Assembly (NCBI GenBank): GCA_031216915.1 | Contig: CM062292.1 | Location: 3,840,457 to 3,904,456 of the forward strand | DNA: 64,000 nucleotides | Reading direction: 5' to 3' | DNA from: Pictodentalium vernedei | Taxonomy: Eukaryota; Mollusca; Scaphopoda; Dentaliida; Dentaliidae | Shown: piece by piece, positions 1 to 11,690 of the stretch | Layout of the letters: the number at the start of each line of letters is the position of its first letter | Position numbering within the stretch: position 1 is the first letter of the stretch | Notes under the pieces: generated by a model | Databases searched by the model: none | Seen by the model: the letters and a program-made list of their open reading frames with translations, nothing else | Told to the model about the DNA's origin: nothing | Program-made: the position numbers and the translations under genes

Positions 1-2
1 CT

Positions 3-284
3 TTGAGTCATACGAGAAATCTAAACATTTCCGGGTATATCTGGGACGGATTGATTGTGCTGCTGATTGAACATTTCCAGAATTACTGGCAAGCGATTCA
101 CAAATATGGTGGAAAAGTTGAACATCATAACGTTCAAAAGACTGGTGGTGAAAATTCATCAATAATTTTAATCGTCAGAGATGACATATATATACTGGGT
201 GATGACCACGTACGGATCCTGTACCATAAGCCCTGGCAACAAGCAGATTGGCTTACACCTTCGCGATTCCTCAGCCAAAACTAA
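3..284 (+). other. Unassigned 93-codon open frame at the window edge
   Basis: An ATG-started frame runs to a stop near the left edge. The predicted peptide has a hydrophobic stretch near residues 17-23 and a C-terminal part with several tryptophans. I do not recognise a family, and there is no clear splice signal or neighbouring coding exon. It could be an exon, a transposon remnant or chance. I list it only because its amino-acid composition looks less random than most frames here. Confidence 0.15.
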
Positions 285-474
285 CTGAGAATGTGTGACA
301 AATACTCCACTGCGTCAGATCCGGTAACTGGGGTTCGCAAACGCAACGAATGTACTCTATTTTAATGCATCTGGAGTTACCTCCCTTCTGCTAACTCCAG
401 AACACCATTCCCAGATGTCGTTTTACCTCTTAAACCCTGGTGGCATCTCCCAGGTCGAATCAATAAAATCAAAT

Positions 475-575
475 TGAAAGAGTCCATATTCGTTACTTGG
501 GGGTAGACCAGTTAATATTTAAAAGGGCGCATTAAAACTGTTGACCAGTCAACCCCACAGATTCATTGTGTAGCC
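475..575. mobile_element. MITE family C, decayed copy
   Basis: It carries the family-C signature: the segment GAGTCCATATTCGTTA, then GGGGTAGACCA, then a diverged second arm and a tail resembling CATTCATTGTGTAGCCATCA. The central hairpin is lost. It abuts the family-A MITE that starts a few bases downstream. Confidence 0.55.
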
Positions 576-586
576 ATCATTCTTTA

Positions 587-900
587 CAGTTAAAACTAGA
601 AGTCCTGTCACGAACTGTGCGCTTATCTAGGCTTAATTGCTCGTAGGAATTGCGCGCAATTGCCATATCGAATGGCATCAAAAGCATGGCAGGTTCTCCT
701 GGTTACTCAGAGCAAACACATGCAATGTTTCTGCCAATGGACCTCCGGGTTACCCGGAGGTCCATTGGCTGAAACATTGCTTGTGCACAGGCCACATGTA
801 CAGAATTTGATAGCCTTACTATAGCCATAACGCATAGATTAACGCGCAGATCGACGTGCTATTTGTGTGCATTTCATGACAGGACTTTTAGTTTTAACTG
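587..900 (-). mobile_element. MITE family A (TA-flanked, shared central palindrome)
   Basis: The terminal inverted repeats begin CAGTTAAAACTAGAAGTCCT and are flanked by TA on both sides, as expected for Tc1/mariner-type target duplication. The middle is a near-perfect palindrome of about 60 bp centred on CCTCCGGGTTACCCGGAGG. It encodes nothing and would need a transposase in trans. Six copies occur in this window at nearly the same length (311-315 bp). Confidence 0.9.
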
Positions 901-902
901 TA

Positions 903-1666
903 CGAAGTTATGACGCATCATGTTAAAGTAAGTCCAACTATAGGAAAAAAAAAACACTGGGAGACACTAACCAAAATTCTGGCAATTGTACAGGCTTTCC
1001 TCATTCTCGTAAGAGACTTGTCAATGAAGAACAAGGGCATGATTGCATTTATCACACACCTATTTATGTAAAAAATAGGATTCCCACTGTTCTGCCTATA
1101 CGATAAAAATAAAGCTGTATCGCACATGTGGTGATACAAAACACGTTCGATTTCGTCTCCAACGTAAACTTGAAGACACCCGTCTAAATAAATCACGTCA
1201 TCGTTGAACGAATGCACCGGAGTCGAGGCCGGTTGGAAATTCCAAGTTCCTCATTTAGATGTTTTACCCGGATATTTAATCAATCAGATTCGAGTTAAAA
1301 ATCCACAAAATAAAAATAACATTATGACTGAATGTTCCTTGATAAATACTTTCCACAACTGGTCATATAAGATGGAGTGTGCTAAACTTATTAGTTATTT
1401 AAAAAGTTTTTGTTGTGTTATTCCCTGCAATTTAGTCAATATTTGAAGTTCGATCATCGTGACCATGACACTGATCGGCGTCAATTGATTTCGACCAATT
1501 GAATGCCGTAAAAATTAAAAAAGCAAAATAGGATTGGTACCCCACCAACTAACAGTGATGTTTTGTTGGCAACGAAGGAAACGCAGCAATTGTCCAGTTA
1601 AAATTGTTTTTAGTTCAATTTTCGTGTAGACTGGTTGTTACGTGGGAGGTTTGTGATAAATACAGA
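903..1666. other. No recognisable feature
   Basis: There are short open frames on both strands but no domain, splice pattern, repeat or transposon terminus that I can identify. Confidence 0.4.
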
Positions 1667-1780
1667 ACCGTACATACGTTTGAATGGGTTAAGAATTGTC
1701 ACACTCGATTGCTTTGGCCCAGGATGACACTCGAGCCCCTCGTGCGACAATTCATATTCCATTCAAACGTATGTGCGGTT
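1667..1780. repeat. Imperfect inverted repeat 1
   Basis: Arms of about 22 bp (AACCGTACATACGTTTGAATGG and its complement with one mismatch) enclose about 70 bp that is itself partly self-complementary (GAATTGTC against GACAATTC). It lies just before a second hairpin, so the pair may be one foldback element. Confidence 0.6.
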
Positions 1781-1804
1781 GTGTATATGTTTATTATAGT
1801 ATGT

Positions 1805-1880
1805 ATATCGTCCCCTGAGTTCCAATGTGTTCTGTGTGCCTACTGGCACATAGAACACATTGGAACTCGGGGGACGATAT
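1805..1880. repeat. Long hairpin 2
   Basis: Two arms of about 36 bp, starting ATATCGTCCCCTGAGTTCC, are complementary with very few mismatches and are separated by only about 4 bp. A lone diverged arm ending GGGACGATATA recurs near 2069-2089, so the unit may once have been larger. It probably belongs to a foldback MITE whose termini I cannot place. Confidence 0.7.
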
Positions 1881-2626
1881 ATTCTAAAGAGACGTATGAG
1901 ACTGTAAATGGATGGAATTGGTTGAGTGGTCAAATAAGTAGAGAAGACATCAACATTTCAAAAAAGACGGAATAACGGTTGTTATTGATTTAGCAACAGC
2001 CATATCCTTCTTTGATTGCAACAGAACGGTGGCATTTGCGATGCCAACACATTGCAGATGTCACTTTGTTGGACTCAAGGGACGATATACAAACTCCGCA
2101 TGAGAAACCGATTTTCAAGCAGAGAGTCACGAAGGCCGATGAAGTGTAGCGGTTAGCATTTATTTCTGTTTTTTTCCGGTATTTTATGATGGAAATCGAA
2201 GATTATTTTTCGGCAAAGCAACGATGCGACATTCACACCTTGGACCTTTCACGGAGAGGGGGAGGGGGCATAACTGGGAGCAAATACCGAACAATGAAAA
2301 CGTTCAAGCCATATCGAACACTTGCAGTGAAGCGACTATTGTCAGCTAAGTCTGCAATGGAATCCTGGGGTGAAAATGCTTGTAACCAATCAAAATTTGA
2401 GATGATGTGATTGAGGAGCACATTGTTTCTGTTCTCTATCCGTGTTGCAGTCGATCGCAGTACATGTGTCATCGTTCGCGTAAGTATAGCCAGTATAACG
2501 ACAGTCGATACACGCTCTGATTTACTGGCAAAATAGGACCAAGTCAGAAGCGCTTGGGACGTAATACCTATAAAAGTGGCAGCATGGATATAAACGATTG
2601 ACTAAACTTGACATCATTTCCATGTT
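1881..2626. other. No recognisable gene
   Basis: Apart from a lone hairpin arm related to the preceding palindrome and a short G-rich run, nothing is recognisable. The small open frames on both strands lack any motif. Confidence 0.4.
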
Positions 2627-2679
2627 GCGGTCACTATTAGCCATTGTGCAGACATATGTCACCTTAAACGCCAATAAAT
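2627..2679 (+). mobile_element. 5'-truncated SINE tail
   Basis: The stretch matches the 3' end of the SINEs in this window: ATTAGCCATTGTGCA, then TATGTCACCTTAAACGCCAATAAAT. Head and central domain are missing, as expected of an incomplete reverse-transcription product. Confidence 0.7.
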
Positions 2680-2898
2680 CCTTTAAAATAAATAAACTGA
2701 TACACAAAAAAGTATCAGATACACTACTACGAAACCCATACATTACTGATATTCAGCGGACATTACTTCATTACTTACAACCCAAAGTATCATGAATGGT
2801 TAAAAGTGAATTACATTATTAATGGCAGTAACTGCATTCTATGCAATAAAGAGCAACGCGAACATAGAAGGTGAAACAATGTCAACAGCAGTGAGGTG

Positions 2899-3141
2899 CC
2901 TCGACCGCCTTTGAAAATCAACATTATATTCCAAAGCAGTTTAATGACAGCAGTGGGAAGAGTCCATATTCTTTATTTTGGGGTAGACCAATTAATATAT
3001 TCCACGTGCAGCCTTTTGGCTGCACGTGGAGTATATTGATTGGTCTACCCCCATACATTTATTTAGCAACCATCCTACCAAATGAAATCATAACGAATCA
3101 TGTTCCTGGGCCGGAAAAAGCAGTCTATCGGATTAAACAGG
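2899..3141 (+). mobile_element. MITE family C with intact hairpin
   Basis: The central stem pairs GGGGTAGACCAATTAATAT...CACGTGCAGCC with its complement across a loop of a few bases. Flanks contain GAGTCCATATTC on the left and CATTTATTTAGCAACCATCC plus GTTCCTGGGCCGGAAAA on the right, both shared with other copies. A TTAA lies at the right end; the left end is eroded. Confidence 0.8.
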
Positions 3142-3145
3142 TTAA

Positions 3146-3881
3146 TACCCAGTTTAGCGGACCGTAACAAGGACAACAATTACAGAAAAAAAATTTCCAT
3201 CAATTTGACGTCTCATTCTAAATTGATCATTCAGAACACATACAATATTAACGATGTTTGTGTTGGTTGAAATAAAAGTTCAGCTGGTCTGTTATTATGC
3301 TGTCAATATTATTTGCAGAAAAGCCATCGTTTGAAACTTTTATTCCATATGCTGTCCTGTTTTCGACAAATGCTTTTTTATGTTTTATTTTTTAAATTGC
3401 GTAAAGGTTTTGCGTAAACGTCGACGACAGACAAACGATCATAAGAGATTCGAATCAGCACATATATCCTAACACCTTATGTACATGTGTAGTCAAACAC
3501 CTATTAGTTGAAATAGGCAGCGGATTCTAGATTTATATAATATCATAACGAGCACATTTCTCTGTATGTCTTATACTGCCACTGATCCCCATACACTTGC
3601 ATTGCAAGAACGTAGGCGAAAGCGTCGCCACACATTCTGCCACTCCACCCCGCCAACACCTCAAGTTGGCGTCAAGTCAATCGATTCAGTAACTCCTCCC
3701 ATCAATGACGTTTTTATGACGTGACAGATGGTACCATGTGATTTTCGTTACAGCTTATCAACTTTCAAATATCAACCATCAAACGAAAGTCTGACCCGAA
3801 ATTGGGAACACAGTATCAACTTTCGGACTTTTTTTTTTGTTTTTGTTTTTGTTATAATGGAAATACTCACTTTGATTTGCC
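3146..3881. other. No recognisable feature
   Basis: AT-rich DNA with no reading frame or repeat that I can name. Confidence 0.4.
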
Positions 3882-4253
3882 TTTATTTATTTATTTATTT
3901 ATTGGTGTTTAAGGTCACATATTTATGCACAATGGCTAATCATGACCCTGACAGTTTTACGGGTGGAGGAAGCCGGAGTACCTGGAAAGAACCACCGAGC
4001 AACGACGAGCAGCTGCCAGCTCCCCAACATCGTAACTCCGCACTGCAGCACAGGCAGGGTTAGCTTGGTTGAAGACATGCGTACCGTCGACGTGCAGTAC
4101 GCCTTAGTACACGGCGTCATCGTGCCCCCACGCGGGCAATGGAGATGAAGTGTCTTGCCCAAAGACACAACGCGGTTGCCGCAGGTGGGATTCGAACCGA
4201 GGACCTCTCGGCTTGCAGCCTGCACCTCTACCTACTGAGCCACCGCGCTCCCC
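3882..4253 (-). mobile_element. tRNA-derived SINE, near full length
   Basis: Read on the minus strand, it opens with a tRNA-like RNA polymerase III promoter: an A box in GGTGGCTCAGTAGGTAGAG and a B box GGTTCGAATCCC. A conserved central domain containing TTGTGTCTTTGGGCAAGACA follows. The 3' tail GTGACCTTAAACACCAATAAA runs into (TAAA)n. The central domain resembles the deeply conserved V/Meta-type SINE cores; I have not aligned it. Confidence 0.88.
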
Positions 4254-4549
4254 GTGAATTGCCGTGCGAAATTTGCATATCATCAATATATTCATTTTTC
4301 GCCGACATCAAAATAAATTCTTTAAAACGCGGTCTGCGATTGCGAATCATCTGAAAATTTAAAACCTCCGAAAACAGTTTGCTATTGAGCACTGACTATT
4401 TATAGCAACAACTGCACCCCCCTTCCCCCCACACCCACTCCTCGCCCCTGTAAGACAGCAACACTTTTCTAAATGTAACCAATCAATATTCCAGCAGTCC
4501 AGTTATATAGATCGGTGGACACCTACCATATTGCGAAATGTATCTTTAG

Positions 4550-4812
4550 CCCTTTACCTAACCTGAAAAGCAGACGACACTTGCAAAAATAATTCTTGAA
4601 TAACTATATAAAAAAATATTGAATTTCTTTTTTTCTTTTTTGTCTCAAAAACATAGGTTATGACCCCTCGTTGGATCGAGCTCGTCGAGCTCGTTCCAAC
4701 GAGGGGTCATAACCTATGTTTTTGAGACAAAAAATGAAAAAAATAATGAAAAATAATTGGCGATTTTTGAGAATAGCGCTGGCCGGTTTTGGCCGTTACG
4801 TTAGGTAAAGGG
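4550..4812 (+). mobile_element. MITE family D (TTAA, CCCTTTACCTAAC termini)
   Basis: Terminal repeats CCCTTTACCTAAC are flanked by TTAG on the left (a decayed TTAA) and TTAA on the right, which fits piggyBac-type integration. The core is a long palindrome around GACCCCTCGTTGGAACGAGC extending into AACATAGGTTAT on both sides. It is non-coding. Confidence 0.85.
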
Positions 4813-4816
4813 TTAA

Positions 4817-5515
4817 GAACACGGCTAGCACATTTTGTTTAGTCTAGGGTTTACATTCCATTGCAATAGTTTCATTGCGAAAGCAACAAATGTTTGTTCG
4901 GGAATTTTATTGACTAACCCAGGATTTTCTTCACTGATCTGAAATCTGCCACAGCAGTGGTGACTGAAGACTGAACCACAGCGCCGGAGCACACACACAC
5001 ATCAGTTTAATTTACTAAACACAACAACAGGGAGATGACAATTGCGTTCGATGTTTTCATGTTGAGTAGTTTACATTGGTAAACATAGACGGCGATCCCT
5101 AATTCGAACGGTATTATGCTGAATAGCGTTGGACGGATATTGTTGTTACTTCAGTTGAAACAAAAATAAAATGTTACATAATTGCACTTACTAATCATTG
5201 TTTATGAGGAGTGGTCCATCGATCTCTATGCGACTGGAGTGCAGAGAGTAACTCAAAAAAGTCGCCAATCAAACCGCCCCACCCCCTAAGATGACGTCAT
5301 GTAAATTAACGAAAAGCACCTCCCAATTCATTTTGTTTGATGACTTGAAAGCTTTTACGCAACGACCTAACAGCTTCCAATTCATCAAGTACCTTGGCAG
5401 TTACTTTTATACGGAAACTAATAGCACTGTATTAACTTTCCTATCCGGGCCCTTATTTTTATCAGAAATAACCAAATATCGCGTAAATATTCAATTTGCA
5501 TTGCTACGAAATATG
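4817..5515. other. No recognisable feature
   Basis: It contains a short CA run and one small open frame without motifs. Nothing identifiable. Confidence 0.4.
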
Positions 5516-5519
5516 TGTA

Positions 5520-5950
5520 TATCATTAGGATGTTAATTCATTTATGTGTATATTATTAGGATGTTAATTTACTTTATGTGCATATCATTAGCATGTTAAT
5601 CCATTTTATGTGTATTATTAAGCATGTTAATTCATTTTATGTGTATATCATTAGCGTGTTAAATCATTTTATGTGTATATCATTAGCATGTTAATCCATT
5701 TTATGTGTATCATTAGCATGTTAATCCATTTTATGTGTATATCATTAGCATGTTAATCCATGTTATGTGTATAGCATTAGCATGTTAATGCATTTTACGT
5801 GTATAGCATTAGCATGTTAATGCAGCTTACGTGTATATCATTAGCATGTTAATTCCTTTTATGTGTATATCATTAACATGTTAATCCATTTTATGTGTAT
5901 ATCATTAGCATGTCAATCCATGTTTTGTGTATATCATTAGCATGTTAATT
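5520..5950. repeat. 32-bp minisatellite
   Basis: About 13 head-to-tail copies of a unit like TATATCATTAGCATGTTAAT plus CCATTTTATGTG. A few units are 2-4 bp short. The units are AT-rich and non-coding. Confidence 0.9.
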
Positions 5951-6053
5951 CGTGCACACACACATTTTGTTTTCAGTTGACATTCAGACTTACTTACCAT
6001 GCATGAGTACTTTGGCACTGCGCTTGCACTTGGATAATTGTATTGGTGACGTA

Positions 6054-6368
6054 CAGTTAAAAGTAGAAGTCCTGCCATGAAATGCGCAGAAATAACGGCG
6101 TCGATCTGCGCGTTAATCTACGCGTTATGACCATAGCAAGGCTATCAAATTCTACACATATGGCCTGTGCACAAGCAATGTTTCAGCCAATGGACCTCCG
6201 GGTAACCCGGAGGTCCATTGGCAGAAACATGGCCTGTGTTTACTATGAGTAACCTGGAGAACCTGTCGTGCTTTGGATGCCATTCGATATGGCAATTGCG
6301 CGCAATTCCTACGCACAATTAAGCCTAGATAAGCGCACAGTTCGTGACAGGACTTCTAGTTTCAACTG
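6054..6368 (+). mobile_element. MITE family A
   Basis: It has the same TA-flanked CAGTTAAAAGTAGAAGTCCT terminus and central CCTCCGGGTAACCCGGAGG palindrome as the other family-A copies, in the orientation opposite to the copy near 0.6 kb. Confidence 0.9.
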
Positions 6369-6370
6369 TA

Positions 6371-6779
6371 GGGTAACATCGTATCACGAAATTTCGATGT
6401 GAAACAAATTAATGCGCTAATCAATGAGCCACCAAACCTGAACTAAATCGATAATTTGGGATACTCCTTTGTTGAATATTACACTCTAATGTAAGTGGGG
6501 TGAAAATTGAGTGTATATGAGCCCACGCAGTATGTAAGAGGCCGAACGTCCCAATTCTTTTTCATAAACTGCTCGATAGCTTATTTGAGGTACTTGGAAA
6601 CGTCCGTTGTTCGAGCAGTGGAAGACAACTTTGATAGGGATAAGAAGTGGGACCTTTAACGGCATTAACGTACTAAATACCGTAGTAGTGCAACAAGTTA
6701 GTAATGACCTACGCTTGCACAGGATAGAACAGTGGCAGCCAGTAGTGATGGCACAAGGCAGTAGTGATATAAGACCGCA
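6371..6779. other. No recognisable feature
   Basis: Unique-looking sequence leading into the satellite tract. Two overlapping minus-strand frames here run into repeat DNA and show no domain. Confidence 0.4.
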
Positions 6780-7075
6780 AGGCTGATAGAACACCCTGCT
6801 ACAAGTGAATGTATCGTCGGACATATGGCGGTGATTATGGACAAGTGGTGCGTTTGAGCTATAAAGGTGGCGGATGGTCTAGAAGCAGAACACCCTACTA
6901 GAAGTGAATGCATCGTAGGACATATGGCGGTGACTGTGGACAAGTGGTGCGTTTAGAGCTATGAAGGTGACGGATGGTCTAGAAGCAGAACACCCTACTA
7001 GAAGTGAATGTATCATAGGACATATGGCGGTGACTATGGACAGGTGGTGCGTTTAGAGCAATAAAAGTGATGGAT
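6780..7075. repeat. About 100-bp tandem repeat, three units
   Basis: Three units contain AGAACACCCTACTAGAAGTGAATG and CATATGGCGGTGACTATGGA. Each also contains GATGGTCTAGAAGC, the heart of the following 46-bp repeat, so the two arrays share ancestry. Confidence 0.85.
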
Positions 7076-10000
7076 GGTCTAGACGCCAGGTGCTGTATAT
7101 GGAGCAATAAATGTTATGGATGGTCTAGAAGCCAGGTGCTGTATATGGAGCTATAAAGGTGATGGATGGTCTAGAAACCAGGTGTTGTATATAGAGCTAT
7201 AAAGGTGATGGATGGTCTAGAAGCCAGGTGTTGTTTATGGAGCTATAAAGGAGATGGATGGTCTAGAAGCCAGGTGTTGTATATAGAGCCATAAAGGTGA
7301 TGGGTGGTCTAGAAGCCAGGTGTTGCATATGGAGCAATAAAGGTGGTGGATTGTCTACAAGCAAGATGCTGTATATGGAGCTATAAAGGTGATGGATGGT
7401 CTAGAAGCCAGGTGCTGTATATGGAGCTATAAAGGTGATGGATGGCCTCGAAGCCAGGTGTTGTATATGGGGCTATAAAGGTGATGGATGGTCTAGAAGT
7501 CAGATGCTGTATATGGAGCTATAAAGGTGATGGATGGTCCAGAGCCAGGTGTTAAATATGGAGCTATAAAGGTGATGGATGGTCTAGAAGCCAGATGCTG
7601 TATGTGGAGCTAAAAGTTGATGGATGGTCCAGAAGCCAGGTGCTGTATATGGAGCTATAAAGGTGATGGATGGTCTAGAAGCCAGGTGTTGTATATGGAG
7701 TTATAAAGGTGATGGATGGTCTAGAAGCCATGTGCTGTATATGGAGCTATAAAGTTGATGGGTGGTCTAGAAGCCAGGTGTTGCATATGGAGCTATAAAG
7801 GTGATGGATGATCTAGAAACCAGGTGTTGTATATTGAGTTATAAAGGTGATGGTTGGTCTAGAAGCCAGGTGTTGTAAATGGAGCTATAGAGGTGATGCA
7901 TGGTCTAGAAGCCTGGTGTTGTATATAGAACTAAAGTTGATGGATGGTCTAGAAGCCAGGTGTTGTATATGGAGCAAAAAAGGTGATGGATGGTCTAGAA
8001 GCTAGGTGCGGCATATGGAGCTATAAAGGTGATGGGTGGTCTAGAAGCCAGGTGATATATATGCAGCTATAAAGGTGATGGGTGGTCTAGAAACCATGTG
8101 TTGTATATAGAGCTATAAAAGTGATGGATGGTCTAGAAGCCAGGTGTTGTATATGGAGCTATAAAGGAGATGGATGGTCTAGAAGCCAGGTGTTGTATAT
8201 AGAGCCATAAAGGTGATGGGTGGTCTAGAAGCCAGGTGTTGTATATGGAGCAATAAAGGTGGTGGATTGTCTACAAGCAAGATGCTGTATATGGAGCTAT
8301 AAAGGTGATGGATGGTCTAGAAGCCAGGTGCTGCATATGGAGCTATAAAGGTGATGGATGGCCTCGAAGCCAGGTGTTGTATATGGGGCTATAAAGGTGA
8401 TGGATGGTCTAGAAGTCAGATGCTGTATATGGAGCTATAAAGGTGATGGATGGTCCAGAAGCCAGGTGTTAAATATGGAGCTATAAAGGTGATGGATGGT
8501 CTAGAAGCCAGATGCTGTATGTGGAGCTAAAAGTTGATGGATGGTCTAGAAGCCAGGTGCTGTATATGGAGCTATAAAGGTGATGGATGGTCTAGAAGCC
8601 AGGTGTTGTATATGGAGTTATAAAGGTGATGGATGGTCTAGAAGTCATGTGCTGTATATGGAGCTATAAAGTTGATGGGTGGTCTAGAAGCCAGGTGTTG
8701 CATATGGAGCTATAAAGGTGATGGATGGTCTAGAAACCAGGTGTTGTATATTGAGTTATAAAGGTGATGGATGGTCTAGAAGCCAGGTGTTGTAAATGGA
8801 GCTATAGAGGTGATGCATGGTCTAGAAGCCTGGTGTTGTATATAGAACTAAAGTTGATGGATGGTCTAGAAGCCAGGTGTTGTATATGGAGCAAAAAAAG
8901 GTGATGGATGGTCTAGAAGCTAGGTGCGGCATATGGAGCTATAAAGGTGATGGGTGGTCTAGAAGCCAGGTGATATATATGCAGCTATAAAGGTGATGGG
9001 TGGTCTAGAAACCAGGTTTTGTATATAGAGCTATAAAGGTGATGGATGATCGAGAAGCCAGGTGATGTATATGGAGCTATAAAGGTGATGGATGGTCTAG
9101 AAGCCAGGTGTTACATACGGAGCTGTAAAGGTGATGGGTGGTCTAGAATCCAGGTGTTTATATGGAGCTGCAAAGGTGATGGTTGGTCTAGAAGTCAGGT
9201 GCTATATATGGAGCTATAAATTTGATGGATGGCCTAAAAGACAGGTGCTGTATATGGAACTACAAAGTGATGGATGGTCTAGCAGCCAGGTGCTGTATAT
9301 GGAGCTATAAACGTGGTGGCTGGTCTAGAAGCCAGATGCTGTATATTGAGCTATAAAGGTGATGGATGGTCTAGAATCTAGGTGCTGTATATTCAGCTAT
9401 AAAGACGATGGACGGTCTAGAAGTCATGTGCTGTATATGGAGCTATAAAGGGGATGGATGGTCTAGTAGCCGGTGCTGTATATGGAGCTATAAAGGTGAA
9501 GTATGTTCTAGAAGCCAAGACTTGCATATGGAGCTATAATAGTGATGGATTGTCTTGAAGCAACCGGTTGCATATGGAGCTATAAAGGTGATGGGTGGTC
9601 TAAAAGCCAGGTGTTGTATATGGAGAAATGAAGGTGATGTGTGGTCTAGAAGCCAGGTGCTGTATATTGAGCTATAAAGGTGATGAATGGTCTAGAAGAC
9701 AAGTGTTATATATGGAACTATAAAGGTGATGGACGGTATAGAAGCCAGCCAGGTGTTGTATATGGAGCTGTACAAGTGATGGATGGTCTAGAAGCCAGGT
9801 GTTGTATATAGAGCTATGAAGGTGATGGATGATCAAGAAGCCAGGTGTTGTATATGGACCTAAAAAGGTGATGGGTGGTCTAGAATCCAGGTGCTGTATA
9901 TGAAGCTATAAACGTGGTGGAATGTCTAGAAGCAAGGTGCTGTATATGGAGCTATAAAGGTGATGGATGCTCTCGAAGCCAGGTGCTGTATATGGAGCTA

Positions 10001-11690
10001 TTAAGGTGATGGATGGTCTAGAAGCCAGGTGATATATATGGAGCTGTAAAGATGATGGATGGTCTAGAAGCCAGGTGTTGAATATGGAGTTATAAAGGCG
10101 ATGGTTGGTCTAGAAGCCAGATGTTGTACATAGAGCTATATACGCGATGGATGGTCAAGAAGACAAATGTTGTATATAGGGTTATGAGGGTGATGGATGG
10201 TCTAGAAGCCAGGTGTTGTATATGGAGCTATAAATGTGATGGATGGTGTAGAAGCCAGGTGCTGTATATGGAGCTATAAAGATGATGGATGGTCTAGAAG
10301 CAAGGTGCTGTATATGGAGCTATAAAGATGGTCTAGAAACCAGGTGTTGTATATGGAGCTATAGCGGTGATGGATTGTTTAGAAGCCAGGTGATAAAGCT
10401 ATAAAGTTGATGGATTGTCTAGAAACCAGGTGTTGTTTATTGAGCTATAAAGGTGATGGATTGTATAGAAGACCGGTGTTGTATATAAAGCTTGAGAGGT
10501 GATGGATAGTCTAGAAGCCTGGTGTTGTATATAGAACTAGAAATGTGATGTGTGGTCTAGAAACCTGGTGTATGGAGCTATAAAGGTAATGGGTGGTCTA
10601 GAAGCCAGGTGTTGTATTTGGACCTATAACGGTGATGGATGGTCTAGAAGCTACGTGTTGTGTATGGAGCTATAAAGGTGATGGATGGTCTAGAAGCCAG
10701 GTGTTGTATATAGAACTATAAAGGTGATGGATGGTCAAGAAGCCAGGTGTTGTATATAGAGCTATAAAGGTGATGGATGGTCTAGAAGACATGTGTTGTA
10801 TACGGAGCGATAAAGGTGATGGATGGTTTAGAAGCCAGGTATTGTATATGGATCTATACAGGTGACGGATGGTCTAGAAGCCAGGTGTTGTATATAGAGC
10901 TATAAATGTGATGGATGGTCCTGAAGCCAGGCACTGTATATGAAGCTATAAAGGTGATGGATGATCTAGAAGCCAGGTGCTGTATAGGGAGCTATAAAGG
11001 TGATGGATGGTCTTGAAGCCAGATGCTGTATATGGAGCTATACAGGTGATGGGTGGTCTAGAAGACATGTGCTGTATATGGAGCTATAAAGGTAATAGAT
11101 GGTCTGGAAGCTAGGTTCTGTATAAGGAGCTATAAAGGTGATGGATGGTCTAGAAGCCTGGCGATGTATATGGAGCTATACAGGTGATGTATGTTCTAGA
11201 AGCAAGGTGTTGTATATAGAGCTATAAAGGTGGTGGATGGTCTCGAAGCCAGGTGTTGTTTATGGAGCTGTAAATGTTGCATATTGAGCTATGAAGGTGA
11301 TGGATGGCCCGAACCCAGGCGTTGCATATGGAGCTATAAATGTGATGGATGGTTTAGAAGCCAGCGGTTGCATTTGGAGCTATAAGGGTGATGGATTGTC
11401 TAGAAGCCAGGTGTTGTATATGGAGCTATAAAGGTGATGGATGGTCTAGAAGCCAGGTGCTGTATATGGAGTTATAAAAGAGATGGATGGTCTTGAAGCC
11501 AGGTGTTGTATATGGACATATAAAGGGGATGGATGGTCTAGAAGCCAGGTGCTGCATATGGATCTATAAAGATGATGGATGGTCTAGAAGGCAGTGGTTG
11601 CATATGGAACTATAAAGGTGATGGATGGTCTAGAAACCATCTGCTGTATATGGAGCTATAAAGGGGATGGTTGGTCTACAAATGTATCCT
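7060..11690. repeat. 46-bp satellite array
   Basis: About 100 copies of a unit built around GGTGATGGATGGTCTAGAAG, CCAGGTGTTGTATATGGAGC and TATAAA. Copies drift by substitutions and small indels. A block of about 20 units is repeated at an offset of about 916 bp near 7.2-9.0 kb, showing a recent higher-order duplication. No gene is present. Confidence 0.93.

Noticed and set aside
1204..1975. Open frames of 80-123 codons
   Set aside because: No domain, and the longer one crosses two hairpins, so its length is best explained by chance and by the palindromes.
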